A stretch of 64,000 nt of DNA from Geothrix sp. 21YS21S-2 (GCF_030846775.1 NZ_CP132910.1:4467001-4531000), one strand, 5' to 3'. Shown: positions 25,693 to 35,473, counted from the first letter of the stretch. Numbers and translations are program-made. Notes: generated by a model from the letters alone, not told the origin.

Positions 25693-26741
25693 TGGCGCCC
25701 GCGGCCCTCCTGGAATCCCTGGTGGCCATTCCCAGCGTGTCCCACGCCGAACAGGCCGTGGCGGACCACGTCGCGGCCCTGCTGGGCGCCGAGGGCTTCG
25801 AGGTGCGCCGCACGGGCAACAGCCTCTGGTTCGAGGTGGGCACCGAAGGTCCCCGCATCCTCTTCGCCAGCCACCTGGACACCGTGCCCCCCTGTGACGG
25901 CTGGAGCAGCGATCCCTTCACCCCGTCCTGGAACGGCGACCGCCTCACCGGGCTGGGCGCCAACGACGCCAAGGGCTGCGTGGCGGCCATGATCCTGGCG
26001 GCCGTGGAGCTGCGCGGCCTCAAGGGCGCCCGCGCCGTGTTCGCCTTCACCGAGGGCGAGGAGGTGGGCGGCAAGGGCATCCGGGAGGTGCTGCCGGACC
26101 TGGGCAGGCTGGACGCCGCCGTGGTGGGGGAGCCCACCGGCCTGGAGATCTGCGCCGCCCAGCGGGGCATGCTCATCCTGCGCTGCACCGCCCGGGGCGA
26201 GGCCGCCCACGTGGCCCACAGCCCCCTGGGCGAGAACGCCATCCACAAGGCGGCCCGCGACATCCAGAAGCTCGCCGCCATGACCTTCGAGCCCCACCCC
26301 CTCCTGGGCGAGACCCGCGCCCAGGTGACCCAGGTGCAGGGGGGCAGGGCCCGCAACCAGGTTCCCGACAGCTGCGAGTTCTTCGTGGACCTGCGCACCA
26401 CCCCCAACCTGGACCACGCCCTCACCGCCGAGCGCATCGCGCTGGTGCTGGAGAGCGAAGTGGCCGTGCACTCCATGCGCTACGAGGCCGTGGCCACCGG
26501 CCTGGACGAGCCGGTGGTGAAGGCGGCCCTGGCCGCCTCGGGCCGCAAGGCGCCCCGAGGCTCCGCCACGGCTTCCGACTGGGCCTTCCTGGCCCACCTC
26601 CCCGCCGTGAAGGCGGGCCCCGGCGACACGCACCGAAGCCACCGCCCCGACGAATGGATCTCCCTGTCCGAGCTGGAAGGCGGCATCGCGTTCTACGCGG
26701 CTTTGGCCCGGGAATACGCCAAGGAGGCCTGCCGTGTCTAA
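25689..26741 (+). CDS. argE: M20 deacetylase, ArgE/LysK-like (N-acetylcitrulline or N-acetylornithine)
   Basis: A 350-residue M20 metallopeptidase. Metal ligands are in FASHLDTVPP, LGANDAKGC and FTEGEEVGG, with a later HRSHRPDEW supplying the last histidine. The dimerisation domain lies between. In pathways using an acetylornithine carbamoyltransferase, the deacetylase acts on N-acetylcitrulline, which is what operon context predicts here. Sequence similarity is closest to the ArgE/DapE/LysK group, which cannot be split by eye. The frame is open far upstream within argF', but the ATGA overlap with argB fixes the start at 25689. Confidence 0.85.
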   Translation: MMAPAALLESLVAIPSVSHAEQAVADHVAALLGAEGFEVRRTGNSLWFEVGTEGPRILFASHLDTVPPCDGWSSDPFTPSWNGDRLTGLGANDAKGCVAAMILAAVELRGLKGARAVFAFTEGEEVGGKGIREVLPDLGRLDAAVVGEPTGLEICAAQRGMLILRCTARGEAAHVAHSPLGENAIHKAARDIQKLAAMTFEPHPLLGETRAQVTQVQGGRARNQVPDSCEFFVDLRTTPNLDHALTAERIALVLESEVAVHSMRYEAVATGLDEPVVKAALAASGRKAPRGSATASDWAFLAHLPAVKAGPGDTHRSHRPDEWISLSELEGGIAFYAALAREYAKEACRV

Positions 26742-28068
26742 GCCGCTCTGGGCCAAGGACCTCCCCCTGGACGAGGAACTCCACCGCTTCACCGTCGGGG
26801 ACGATCCCGAGACCGACCTCCACCTCCTCGCCAGCGACGCCGCCGGCAGCGCCGCCCATGCGCGGATGCTGGGCGAGACGGGCTTCCTGGCCGAAGCCGA
26901 GGCCCGGGCCCTGGTGGGCGCCCTGGACGGCCTGCGCCAGGAGGCCCTGCGGGGCGAACTGGTGATCCTGCCCGAGGAGGAGGACGGCCACACCGCCCTG
27001 GAGCACGCCCTGGAGCGCCGCCTCGGGGAGACCGGCCGCCGCATCCACCTGGCCCGGTCCCGCAACGACCAGGTGGCCACGGCCCTGCGCCTCCACATGC
27101 GGGACCGGGCCCTGGACCTGGGCTCGGCCATGCACGCCGTCGCCCGGGCCTTCCTGGACCTGGCCGTGCGCGAGGAGACCACGCCCCTGCCGGGCTTCAC
27201 CCACCTGCGCAAGGCCATGCCCGCCACCTGGGGCATGTGGGCCTCGGCCTTCGCCGAGGGCCTGCTGGAGGAGCTGGAGGCCCTGCCGGCCCTTTGGGGC
27301 CGCCTGGACCGGTGCCCCCTGGGCGCCGCCGCCGGCTTCGGCGCCCCCGTCGCCGTGGACCGGGGCCTCAGCGCCGCGCTCCTGGGCTTCAGCCGCGTGC
27401 AGAACAGCCCCATGGACGTGATGAACAGCCGGGGCCGGTACGAGCAGGCCCTGGCCGCCTGGATCGTCTCCGCCGCCGGTACCCTCGAGAAGGCCCTCTG
27501 GGACCTGAACCTCTACAGCACCGAGTCCTTCGGTTTCGTGACCCTGCCCGACGCCTTCACCACGGGCAGCAGCCTCATGCCCCAGAAGCGCAACCCCGAC
27601 GCCCTCGAACTGGCCCGGGCCCGCTGCCGGGAACTGCGGGGCCTGGCGGGCCTCCTGGGGCACCTCGCGGGGGGCCTCCCCTCCAGCTACCACCGGGACC
27701 ATCAGCTCCTGAAGGCGCCCTTCGTGGAGCTCCTGGGCAAGGGCGAGGAGCTCTTCCGCATCACCTCCCGGCTCCTGCCCGGCCTCAAGGTGGACCGGGA
27801 GGCCTGCGCCGCCGCCATCACCCAGGAGCTCCACGCCGCCGCCCGGGCCTGCCGCCTCGCCGCCGAGGGCCAGCCCTTCCGCGACGCCTACGTCCAGGTG
27901 GCCCGCGAGATCCAGGACGGCACCTTCCGCCCCGAGTCCGCCGTCCCCGTGCGCCTGGGCCTGGAGCGCACCGCCGAGGCCCTGGCTTCGTCCTCCGCCT
28001 GGATCAAGGGCCGCCGGGCCTTCCTGAAAACGACCTACGAACAACTCTTCGCCTGGGGTGCCAAATGA
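26734..28068 (+). CDS. argH: Argininosuccinate lyase
   Basis: A 444-residue fumarase/aspartase superfamily enzyme. Clear are HLARSRNDQVATALRLHM (substrate-binding region), LPGFTHLRKAMP with the TxxQ/K-H motif, and the signature GSSLMPQKRNPD carrying the catalytic serine loop. It splits argininosuccinate to arginine and fumarate. GTG start at 26734 overlaps argE by 8 nt. Its stop overlaps the argG start by 4 nt. Confidence 0.95.
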   Translation: MSKPLWAKDLPLDEELHRFTVGDDPETDLHLLASDAAGSAAHARMLGETGFLAEAEARALVGALDGLRQEALRGELVILPEEEDGHTALEHALERRLGETGRRIHLARSRNDQVATALRLHMRDRALDLGSAMHAVARAFLDLAVREETTPLPGFTHLRKAMPATWGMWASAFAEGLLEELEALPALWGRLDRCPLGAAAGFGAPVAVDRGLSAALLGFSRVQNSPMDVMNSRGRYEQALAAWIVSAAGTLEKALWDLNLYSTESFGFVTLPDAFTTGSSLMPQKRNPDALELARARCRELRGLAGLLGHLAGGLPSSYHRDHQLLKAPFVELLGKGEELFRITSRLLPGLKVDREACAAAITQELHAAARACRLAAEGQPFRDAYVQVAREIQDGTFRPESAVPVRLGLERTAEALASSSAWIKGRRAFLKTTYEQLFAWGAK

Positions 28069-29252
28069 GCCACCGCGTCCTTCTCGCCTTCTCCGGGGGC
28101 CTCGACACCTCGTACTGCGTCCTCTACCTGAAGTCGCTCGGCCACGAGGTCCACACCGTCACCGTGGACACCGGCGGCTTCTCCCCGGCCGAACTGGAGC
28201 GCATCGAGGGCATGGCCGCGAAGCTGGGTTCGGCCTCCCACGCCACCATCGACGCCCGGGAGGAGCTGTTCCAGGACTACCTGCGTCACCTGGTGGCCGG
28301 CAACGTCCTGCGGGGCGGGCTCTATCCGCTGTCCGTGAGCGCCGAGCGGGTCTGCCAGGCCCGGCGCGTGGTCACCCACGCCCGGGACATCCGGGCCACG
28401 GCCCTGGCCCACGGCTCCACCGGCGCCGGCAACGACCAGGTGCGCTTCGACGTGGCCTTCCGGGCCCTGGCGCCGGACCTGGCCCTCATGGCCCCCATCC
28501 GTGAACTGGCCCCCAGCCGCGCCGAGGAGAGGACGTACCTGGCCGAGCGCGGCTTCCCCTTCCCCGAGAAGGTGGAGTCCTACAGCGTCAACGAAGGCAT
28601 GTGGGGCACGAGCATCGGCGGCAAGGAGACCCTGGACCCCTGGCAGAACCTGCCCGAGGCCGCCTATCCCGGCGGCGAGGTGGACCCGCTCACCCCGGCC
28701 CGCACCCTGGTCCTGGGGTTCTCCAACGGCGTCCCCGTTTCGCTGGACGGCGCGGAACGGGGCCCCGTCGGCGTGATCCAGGCCCTCAACGAGGTGGGGA
28801 GCACCTACGGCATCGGCCGCGGCATCCACCTGGGCGACACCATCCTGGGCATCAAGGGCCGCGTGGCCTTCGAGGCCCCCGGCGCCCACCTGGTCATCAC
28901 CGCCCACCGGGAGCTGGAGAAGCTCGTCCTCACCGGCAAGCAGCTCTTCTGGAAGGAGTCCCTGGGCAACCTCTACGGCAGCCTCCTGCACGAGGGGCAC
29001 TTCTTCGACCCCATCTGCCGGGACCTGGAGGCCTTCCTGGCCTCCACCCAGGACGCGGTCACCGGCGACGTGCGCCTGGAGCTGCGCCCCCGGGCCTTCG
29101 CCGTCCAGGGCGTCAAGTCCCCGCGCAGCCTCGTGCGCCCGGACATGGCCAGCTACGGCGAGAGCACCCGCCTCTGGACGGGCGCCGAGGCCGCGGGCTT
29201 CGCGCACATCTTCGGCGTGCCCCAGATGATCGCCCTCAAGGCCAAGGGATGA
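28065..29252 (+). CDS. argG: Argininosuccinate synthase
   Basis: A 395-residue ATP-pyrophosphatase-family enzyme. LLAFSGGLDTSYCVLYL is the PP-loop, followed by HGSTGAGNDQVRFD, YSVNEGMWGTSIGG and QALNEVGSTYGIGRG, which form the citrulline/aspartate sites. It joins citrulline and aspartate. The sequence belongs to the divergent ArgG group found in Bacteroidetes-like pathways rather than the E. coli type, an impression from the short PP-loop N-terminus. The ATG at 28065 overlaps the argH stop. Confidence 0.94.
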   Translation: MSHRVLLAFSGGLDTSYCVLYLKSLGHEVHTVTVDTGGFSPAELERIEGMAAKLGSASHATIDAREELFQDYLRHLVAGNVLRGGLYPLSVSAERVCQARRVVTHARDIRATALAHGSTGAGNDQVRFDVAFRALAPDLALMAPIRELAPSRAEERTYLAERGFPFPEKVESYSVNEGMWGTSIGGKETLDPWQNLPEAAYPGGEVDPLTPARTLVLGFSNGVPVSLDGAERGPVGVIQALNEVGSTYGIGRGIHLGDTILGIKGRVAFEAPGAHLVITAHRELEKLVLTGKQLFWKESLGNLYGSLLHEGHFFDPICRDLEAFLASTQDAVTGDVRLELRPRAFAVQGVKSPRSLVRPDMASYGESTRLWTGAEAAGFAHIFGVPQMIALKAKG

Positions 29253-29263
29253 AGGGAGCTTCG

Positions 29264-30316
29264 ATGCGCATCCACCTGGACAAGATCGCCTCGGTGACGA
29301 GGAACCTGGGCCTGGGCCGCTGGGTCACCCTGGGCGAGGCCGTCGAGGCCCGGGAGGGCTCGGTCATCGCCGGCCGCATCTGCGGCGAGAAGACCGTCTA
29401 CAACGAGCTGGAGGACGTCCACGGCCGCATGAGCGTGCTCCACGACGGCGACATCATCGTGGGCGCCCTGGGCCACCGCAACGCGCTGCAGGGCTACGAG
29501 GGCGTGCTGCCCACCAAGGTCGCCCCCGGCGACCGGCTCCACCTCCTGAACCTGGGCGGGGTGCTGGGCCACTGCGTCTCCAGCAACCCGGGAGTGGGCG
29601 CCCCCTTCGAAGTGGAGGTGCTGGGCCAGGTGCTCAGCTTCCCCCAGTTCGGGAGCCGCCTGGGCCAGCCCGCGTTCATCCAGGAGAAGGCGGTGCAGGG
29701 CAAGCCCCTGGCCACGCCCGTGCCCGTGGTGTACGTGGCCGGCACCTGCATGAACGCCGGCAAGACCCTCGCCGCCTGCGTCCTGGTGCGCGCCTTCACC
29801 CAGGCGGGCTACAAGGTCGGCGGCGCCAAGCTCACCGGCGTCAGCCTCCAGCGGGACATCCTGGCCATGCAGGACTACGGCGCCGAGGCCATCCTGGACT
29901 TCACGGACGCCGGCGTCACCTGCACCGGCCCCGCCACCGCGCCCGGCGCGGCCCGCGCCATCTTCACGGAACTGGCGGACCGGGGCGTGGACCTGATCAT
30001 CGCCGAGACCGGCGACGGCATCATGGGCGAGTACGGCGTCCAGGCCATCCTGGAGGACGAGGCCCTGCGCAAGTGGGGCGTGGCCTACGTCCTGTGCGCC
30101 AACGACCCCGTCGGCGTCGAGGGCGGCGTCAGGAACCTGAAGGAGGCCTACGGCATCCAGGTGGACGTGGTGGCCGGCCCGGCCACGGACAACCGCGTGG
30201 GGGGCCGCTTCGTGGCCACCCTGGGCCTGCCGGCCCACAACGCCCGGTCCCAGGCCAGGGAACTGGGAGCGCTCGTCCTGGAAAAGGTGCGGGCCGCCCT
30301 GGAGGTGAAGCCGTGA
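29264..30316 (+). CDS. P-loop protein of DUF1611/MobB-like type in arg operon
   Basis: A 350-residue protein of unknown function. Residues 1-140 form a beta-rich N-terminal domain (GRWVTLGEAVEAREGSVIAG, DGDIIVGALGHR). The C-terminal part is a P-loop domain with VVYVAGTCMNAGKTLAACV (Walker A, near residues 155-173), LIIAETGDGIMGEYG and a YVLCANDPVGVEGG segment. It recalls DUF1611 and dethiobiotin-synthase/MobB folds. DUF1611 includes DgcN, a D-glutamate N-acetyltransferase. Being wedged between argG and argC in an operon with no visible N-acetylglutamate synthase, it is a candidate for that step. The ATG at 29264 has GGGAG 5 nt before it. Confidence 0.7.
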   Translation: MRIHLDKIASVTRNLGLGRWVTLGEAVEAREGSVIAGRICGEKTVYNELEDVHGRMSVLHDGDIIVGALGHRNALQGYEGVLPTKVAPGDRLHLLNLGGVLGHCVSSNPGVGAPFEVEVLGQVLSFPQFGSRLGQPAFIQEKAVQGKPLATPVPVVYVAGTCMNAGKTLAACVLVRAFTQAGYKVGGAKLTGVSLQRDILAMQDYGAEAILDFTDAGVTCTGPATAPGAARAIFTELADRGVDLIIAETGDGIMGEYGVQAILEDEALRKWGVAYVLCANDPVGVEGGVRNLKEAYGIQVDVVAGPATDNRVGGRFVATLGLPAHNARSQARELGALVLEKVRAALEVKP

Positions 30317-31314
30317 AGCTCGACGCCGCCATCCTGGGCGCCTCCGGCTACGGGGGCGGGGAACTGCTGCGGTGGCTCTCGGGCCACCCCGCATGCGCAA
30401 GCCTGCGCGGCACCTCACGCCACGCGGGACGGGCCTTCGGCGACGTGCATCCCAACCTGCGCGGCATCGTGCCCGGCGTCCTGGAGGAGGCCATCGACTG
30501 GTCCTCGTTCACGGGCAGCGAACAGCCCGTGGTCTTCTCGGCCCTGCCCCACGGGGAGCTGGCGGCCCTGCTGCCCGGCCTGGAGCGCGCCTGGGACAAG
30601 GCCGGCATCGCGGACAAGGTCCTCCTCCTGGACCTGAGCACCGACTTCCGGGGCGTGGAGCACCGCCCCCGCTTCGTCTACGGCCAGCCCGAATGGAACC
30701 GCGCCGCGCTAAAGGGCGCCCGGCGCGTGGCCTGCGCGGGCTGCTTCGCCACCGCCCTGGAGCTGGCCCTCCTGCCCCTGCGCGGCCTGGACGTGGGCTT
30801 CCTGGCCGCCACCGGCGCCACCGGCTCCAGCGGCAGCGGCGCCACCCCCGTGGAGGGCACCCACCACCCCCTGCGCGCCCAGGATTTCCGCGCCTACAAG
30901 CCCTTGGCCCACCAGCACATGGCCGAGGTCAACGCCGCCATGGCCGAGCTGGGCATCCAGGGCGACCTGGCCTTCGTGCCCCAGAGCGCGCCCATGGTGC
31001 GGGGCATCTTCATGTCCCTGCAGTTCCGCCTTCCCCAGGGCCTCACCGGGGAGGGCCTGGCCGCCCGGACCGCCGAGGCCTTCCAGGACGCCCCCTTCGT
31101 GCGCATCGTCACCGGCTCCCCCCGGGTGGGCGCCGTGGCCGGCGGCGCCTTCTGCGACGTCGCGACGGCGTCGGACGGCCGGAACGGCGTGGTGATGACC
31201 GCCATCGACAACCTGGGCAAAGGCATGGCCTCCCAGGCCGTGCAGTGCATGAACCTGGCCCTGGGCCTGCCGGAGACGGCCGGGCTCATGGTGCCGGGGT
31301 GCTATCCGGGCTGA
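30313..31314 (+). CDS. argC: N-acetyl-gamma-glutamyl-phosphate reductase
   Basis: A 333-residue NADP-dependent reductase. AILGASGYGGGELLRWL is the nucleotide-binding loop, VACAGCFATALELALLPL holds the catalytic cysteine, and HHPLRAQDFRAYKPLAHQH the active-site histidine region. It makes N-acetylglutamate semialdehyde. The GTG start overlaps the preceding stop (GTGA). Last gene of the operon, overlapping the convergent HEPN gene by 13 nt. Confidence 0.94.
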   Translation: MKLDAAILGASGYGGGELLRWLSGHPACASLRGTSRHAGRAFGDVHPNLRGIVPGVLEEAIDWSSFTGSEQPVVFSALPHGELAALLPGLERAWDKAGIADKVLLLDLSTDFRGVEHRPRFVYGQPEWNRAALKGARRVACAGCFATALELALLPLRGLDVGFLAATGATGSSGSGATPVEGTHHPLRAQDFRAYKPLAHQHMAEVNAAMAELGIQGDLAFVPQSAPMVRGIFMSLQFRLPQGLTGEGLAARTAEAFQDAPFVRIVTGSPRVGAVAGGAFCDVATASDGRNGVVMTAIDNLGKGMASQAVQCMNLALGLPETAGLMVPGCYPG

Positions 31315-31760
31315 GGAGGGGAACCTGTCACCAGGTCATCCAGGTCCACCCCTGGAGTGAACCCGGTGAGGCCCGAGGCCCAGCGAACCACGTCCTTGGC
31401 AAGGTCGATGGCTTCCACCCAGTCGTCGTGGGTGAGGGCAGGGTATAAGCCCGGGTAGCGAGTCTGTACGGCATACCGGGTCAGAATGGCGGCGTTGTCG
31501 ACTTCTGGAGGAATCGTGACTCCGTTTTCATCAAGAAAGTCGGTCAGTTCACCGAGGTCATGGGTGAACCCGGAATCCAGTTGCCGATGCCTGCAGACTG
31601 CCTTTAGGGCCTTCTCAGCGGACTGTTGTGCCTGGTAAAAGAGATCCTCGATGGCAATCGGAAATTCCGGCCTCCGTGCAGCCATGGCGAAGGAACTGAA
31701 GGCCCTGGCCATCCATTCTTCTGCGGTGCCGTGGCTCGGCCTAGGCCTGGACTTCGGCAC
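31302..31760 (-). CDS. HEPN-domain protein (toxin side of HEPN/MNT pair)
   Basis: About 152 residues, helical. EDLFYQAQQSAEKALKAV, HDLGELTDFL and YAVQTRYPG...THDDWVEAIDLAKDVVRW are the conserved helices of the PF05168 HEPN family. HEPN proteins of such pairs are often RNases or toxins silenced by the neighbouring nucleotidyltransferase. The GTG at 31760 is preferred because AAGGA precedes it by 7 nt and lies within the end of the MNT gene (20-nt overlap). A later ATG would shorten it by 16 residues. Confidence 0.75.
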   Translation of the reverse strand: MPKSRPRPSHGTAEEWMARAFSSFAMAARRPEFPIAIEDLFYQAQQSAEKALKAVCRHRQLDSGFTHDLGELTDFLDENGVTIPPEVDNAAILTRYAVQTRYPGLYPALTHDDWVEAIDLAKDVVRWASGLTGFTPGVDLDDLVTGSPPQPG

Positions 31761-32175
31761 GGTACAATTCCTTGCCTTCGGAAAGCGCGAAATGATAGAC
31801 CAGCCAAGGGTCCTGGCCATGGATCTCAAGGTCGCATTCGCTGATGACCAGGACATCAGAGGCCATTCCGAGCCCGCGCAGGCTCCGGTAGATGTCCTTG
31901 GAGGCCCGGTTCTGGTCGACGTCGTTTGCGACCACCACCAGCACATCCAGATCGCTATGGGGACCCATCTTCCCACGGGCCGCGGAGCCGAAAAGGATCA
32001 CCCGTGAAGGATGGACGGCATCGATGATCCTCCTCGTAAGGTCGGGAACGATTTCTCCGAGGATTTCCTCCTTGGAAAGGGACCGTGCCAACCTGCTCGG
32101 GCGATGGCGATCGATCCCCGGCCGCGACGCAGTCCGGTGGGCATCGGGAACGTCCGGGTTTCCAGGCAAGGCCAT
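31741..32175 (-). CDS. MNT nucleotidyltransferase (antitoxin side of HEPN/MNT pair)
   Basis: 144 residues with the minimal polymerase-beta-like nucleotidyltransferase core. VILFGSAARGKMGPHSDLDV contains the GSx10DxD active site. MNT proteins neutralise partner HEPN toxins, in known cases by AMPylating them. The ATG at 32175 follows AGGTGG. The frame stays open upstream to 32226 but without support. Together with the HEPN gene it forms a compact two-gene module between argC and ilvD. Confidence 0.82.
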   Translation of the reverse strand: MALPGNPDVPDAHRTASRPGIDRHRPSRLARSLSKEEILGEIVPDLTRRIIDAVHPSRVILFGSAARGKMGPHSDLDVLVVVANDVDQNRASKDIYRSLRGLGMASDVLVISECDLEIHGQDPWLVYHFALSEGKELYRAEVQA

Positions 32176-32355
32176 TTCACCACCTTTCGGTTCCAGTATG
32201 CTCCGGCGGGCATGGGTTATTGTCAATCCTGGCGTGGATTAATTGAGAATTCCAGTTTGATCCTGCATTCGGAAAACAATTAGGTCCATTAGGGTATCCA
32301 CGGGTGATCCGATCCTCCCCCCATAAGGCGATAGGATGAAGCCAGGGAGCCTTCC

Positions 32356-34035
32356 ATGCGATCCGACACCGTGAAAAAGGGCATCGAACGCGCCGGGCAC
32401 CGCAGCCTCCTGCGGGCCGCGGGGCTCAAGGACGAGGACTTCGCCAAGCCGTTCATCGGGATCTCGAACTCCTACACCGACATCGTGCCGGGGCACACCC
32501 ACCTGCACGAGTTCGCCAAGGTGGTGAAGGAGGCCGTGCGGGAGGCGGGGGGCGTGCCCTTCGAGTTCAACACCATCGCCGTGGACGACGGCATCGCCAT
32601 GGGACACCTGGGCATGCGGTACTCCCTGCCCAGCCGGGAGCTCATCGCGGACGCGGTGGAGACCATGGCCATGGCCCACTGCTTCGACGCGCTCATCTGC
32701 ATCTCGAACTGCGACAAGATCACGCCGGGCATGGTCCTGGGGGCGCTGCGGGTGAACGTGCCCACCATCTTCGTCACGGGCGGGCCCATGATGGCCGGCC
32801 AGAAGCCGGACGGTTCGCGGTCCGACCTGATCACGGTGTTCGAGGGCGTGGGCAAGGTGCAGAGCGGCGAGATGACGGAGAAGGAGCTGGACGCCATCGA
32901 GGCCAGCGCCTGCCCCACCTGCGGCTCCTGCTCGGGGATGTTCACGGCCAATTCCATGAACTGCCTCCTGGAGGCCATCGGGCTGGCGCTGCCGGGCAAC
33001 GGCACCATCCCCGCGGTGGACCCGCGCCGCCCCTTCCTGGCCAAGGCGGCGGCCCTGCAGATCTTCGACCTGCTGGACCGGGACCTGAAGCCCAGGGACC
33101 TGGTGACGGCGGCCTCGCTCCACAACGCCTTCGCCCTGGACATGGCCATGGGCGGCTCCACCAACACCGTGCTTCACGGCCTGGCCATCGCCCACGAGGC
33201 GGGCGTGGACTTCCCCCTCGCCAGGCTCAACGAGATCTCGGCGGTGACCCCCTGCATCTGCAAGGTCTCGCCCTCGGTGTCCCACGTGCACATCCAGGAC
33301 GTGGACCGGGCCGGGGGGATCAGCGCCATCCTCAAGGAGCTGTCCCGCCGCCCGGGGCTCCTGAACCTGGAGGCGCCCACGGTGACGGGCCGGACCCTGG
33401 GCCAGACCATCGCCTCCGCCTCCATCAAGGACCCGGCGGTGATCCGGACGCTGGAGGATCCCTACTCCGTGGACGGGGGGCTGGCGGTGCTCTTCGGCAA
33501 CATCGCGCCCCAGGGCAGCATCGTGAAGAGCGCCGGCGTTGATCCCGCGTGCCTCGTGTTCGAGGGGGAGGCCCTGGTCTTCGAGAGCCAGGACGAGTGC
33601 CTGGCGGCCCTGATGCTGCGCCAGGTGAAGCCCGGCCACGCTGTGATCATCCGCTACGAGGGGCCCCGCGGGGGCCCGGGCATGCCGGAGATGCTCTCGC
33701 CCACGGCCATGATCAAGGGGCAGGGGCTGGGAACGTCGGTGGCGCTGATCACCGACGGGCGCTTCTCGGGCGGCACGGCGGGCCTCTGCATCGGCCACGT
33801 GAGCCCCGAGGCCATGGAGGGCGGCCCCATCGCCCTGGTGCGCACCGGGGACCGGGTCCGCATCGACATCCCGGCCCGCACCCTGGACATCGTGGTGGAC
33901 GCGGACGAAATGGAGCGCCGGCGCGCGCAGTGGGTCCGCCCCGCGCCCAAGATCACCCGGGGCTGGCTGGGCCGGTACGCCCACCTGGTGACCAGCGCCA
34001 GCCGCGGCGCCGTGATGGAGCTGCCGCGCACCTGA
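32356..34035 (+). CDS. ilvD: Dihydroxyacid dehydratase
   Basis: A 559-residue IlvD/Edd family enzyme. Iron-sulfur ligands are in [11 protein letters not shown] and [38 protein letters not shown] at the N-terminus and [20 protein letters not shown] near the C-terminus are signatures. It makes the 2-keto acids for valine and isoleucine. It stands alone rather than with ilvBNC. The nearest related gene is ilvA about 8 kb away. The start follows CCAGGGAG. Confidence 0.96.
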   Translation: MRSDTVKKGIERAGHRSLLRAAGLKDEDFAKPFIGISNSYTDIVPGHTHLHEFAKVVKEAVREAGGVPFEFNTIAVDDGIAMGHLGMRYSLPSRELIADAVETMAMAHCFDALICISNCDKITPGMVLGALRVNVPTIFVTGGPMMAGQKPDGSRSDLITVFEGVGKVQSGEMTEKELDAIEASACPTCGSCSGMFTANSMNCLLEAIGLALPGNGTIPAVDPRRPFLAKAAALQIFDLLDRDLKPRDLVTAASLHNAFALDMAMGGSTNTVLHGLAIAHEAGVDFPLARLNEISAVTPCICKVSPSVSHVHIQDVDRAGGISAILKELSRRPGLLNLEAPTVTGRTLGQTIASASIKDPAVIRTLEDPYSVDGGLAVLFGNIAPQGSIVKSAGVDPACLVFEGEALVFESQDECLAALMLRQVKPGHAVIIRYEGPRGGPGMPEMLSPTAMIKGQGLGTSVALITDGRFSGGTAGLCIGHVSPEAMEGGPIALVRTGDRVRIDIPARTLDIVVDADEMERRRAQWVRPAPKITRGWLGRYAHLVTSASRGAVMELPRT

Positions 34036-34141
34036 CGCGGATCCCGCTGTTTTTTCCAGGTCTTCCGGAAGATCCTTCCGAAGATCGTTGGACGCGAAGG
34101 GCCGGGAAGTTATCCTGGATGCGAATCCGCGCATTCCCGGA

Positions 34142-34174
34142 GCGAACCCCCGGCCCTCGCCGGGCCCCGTTCGC
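34142..34174. other. Stem-loop between ilvD and glycosyltransferase
   Basis: GCGAAC (34142-34147) pairs with GTTCGC (34169-34174) and CCCGGC (34149-34154) with GCCGGG (34159-34164) around a 4-nt loop. There is no T-run. The 220-bp gap also holds the palindrome TCTTCCGGAAGA at 34061-34072. They may act as an ilvD 3' end structure or a site for the next promoter. Confidence 0.35.
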
Positions 34175-34255
34175 CCCTGCGGATTCGACGTTCGGCGGTG
34201 GCGTCAAAGGGCAGCACGCGGCCGTGCCACATTGGAAATCGACTGGAGATGGTGC

Positions 34256-35473
34256 ATGCGGCTTGTGATTCTGCACAGAGGGTTCCTGGCGCGGGGCGGG
34301 GCGGAGATCCTGGCCCTGGTGCAGGCCCAGGATCTCGTCAGGGCGGGGGTCGACGTGCAGGTGGTCACCTTCGCCTACGACCCGGTCCACTGGAAGGGCC
34401 CCCTGGAGGAGATCCCGGTGCACCTGGTGCCCAGGCACCATTGGACCGACCTGCCCTTCGCCCTGGACCGGAACGCCATGCTCCGGCACCGGACCAAGCG
34501 GGTGGCGGCCCTGCTCCGGACGCTGGCCCCCGACGTGGTGCTGGCCCACAACCATCCCTCCCCCGCCATGCTCGGCGCCTGCGCCGTGGACGCCCGGAAG
34601 CTCTGGTTCTGCCACGAACCCCCCCGGGGACTCTACCCCCGCCAGACCAACCGGTTCCTCACCGAGGCCAACGCCAAGGGCCTCCTTTCCGGCCACCCGG
34701 AGCTGGCCCGGGGCATGGACCGCCACCTGTCCCGGGAACGGGAGAACAAGTGGGACTGGCGGCGCGGCGTTGAATTCGACCAGGCCGGGATCGCCAAGCT
34801 GGACGGCATCGCCGCCAACAGCTCGTACACCCGCGCCAGCGTGGCCGCGGCCTACGGAGGACGCCCGGCGGAGGTGCACTACCCCGTGGTGCCCATGGAC
34901 CCCCTGCCGCACCGGTCCGGGATCAACCGGGACGGGCTCCAGGTGCTGGTCCAGACCCGCCTCGAGCTCATGAAGAACGTCGACACCGTGATCCGCGGCT
35001 TCCGGCTGGCCAGGCCCCACCTGGGCTCCCAGGCCAGGCTCCACGTGGTGGGCAAGGGCGAGGCCCTGGAGAGCCTCCAGGCCCTGGTGAAGGAGCTGGA
35101 ACTGGACGACGCGGTGACCTTCCACGGCTTCCTCTCCGACGCCGAACTGAGGGCGCTCCGCCAGTCCTGCGACGTCTTCGCCCTGGTGCCCTGGGACGAG
35201 CCGTTCGGCATGGTCTACCCTGAGGCCGCCGCGGCGGGCCTCCTCCTCATCGGCCCCGACCACGGCGGTCCCGAGGAGATCCTGGGAGGCGGCCGCTACG
35301 GCTGGTGCGTCCCGCCCCACGCCCCGGTGGCGCTGGCCGAGACCCTGTGCACCGTGTTCCGCAGCAGCGACGCCGAGGCCGACCAGATGCGCCTTAGGGC
35401 GCTGAACGCCTGCCAGGCCCGGTTCGCGCCGGACGTGGTGCTGCCAAGGTTCCGGAAATGGGTGACGGGCTAG
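34256..35473 (+). CDS. GT4-family glycosyltransferase
   Basis: A 405-residue GT-B fold transferase. RGFLARGGAEILAL is the N-terminal glycine loop, NSSYTRASVAAAY and VQTRLELMKNVDTVIRGF lead into the C-terminal nucleotide-sugar domain, with HVVGKGEALESL and the EPFGMVYPEAAAAGLLLIG segment holding the E-x7-E motif. It transfers sugars onto a lipid, polysaccharide or protein; the acceptor is unknown. The ATG at 34256 follows GGAG. The open frame upstream is not protein-like. It ends overlapping the convergent hypD-like gene by 4 nt. Confidence 0.85.
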   Translation: MRLVILHRGFLARGGAEILALVQAQDLVRAGVDVQVVTFAYDPVHWKGPLEEIPVHLVPRHHWTDLPFALDRNAMLRHRTKRVAALLRTLAPDVVLAHNHPSPAMLGACAVDARKLWFCHEPPRGLYPRQTNRFLTEANAKGLLSGHPELARGMDRHLSRERENKWDWRRGVEFDQAGIAKLDGIAANSSYTRASVAAAYGGRPAEVHYPVVPMDPLPHRSGINRDGLQVLVQTRLELMKNVDTVIRGFRLARPHLGSQARLHVVGKGEALESLQALVKELELDDAVTFHGFLSDAELRALRQSCDVFALVPWDEPFGMVYPEAAAAGLLLIGPDHGGPEEILGGGRYGWCVPPHAPVALAETLCTVFRSSDAEADQMRLRALNACQARFAPDVVLPRFRKWVTG

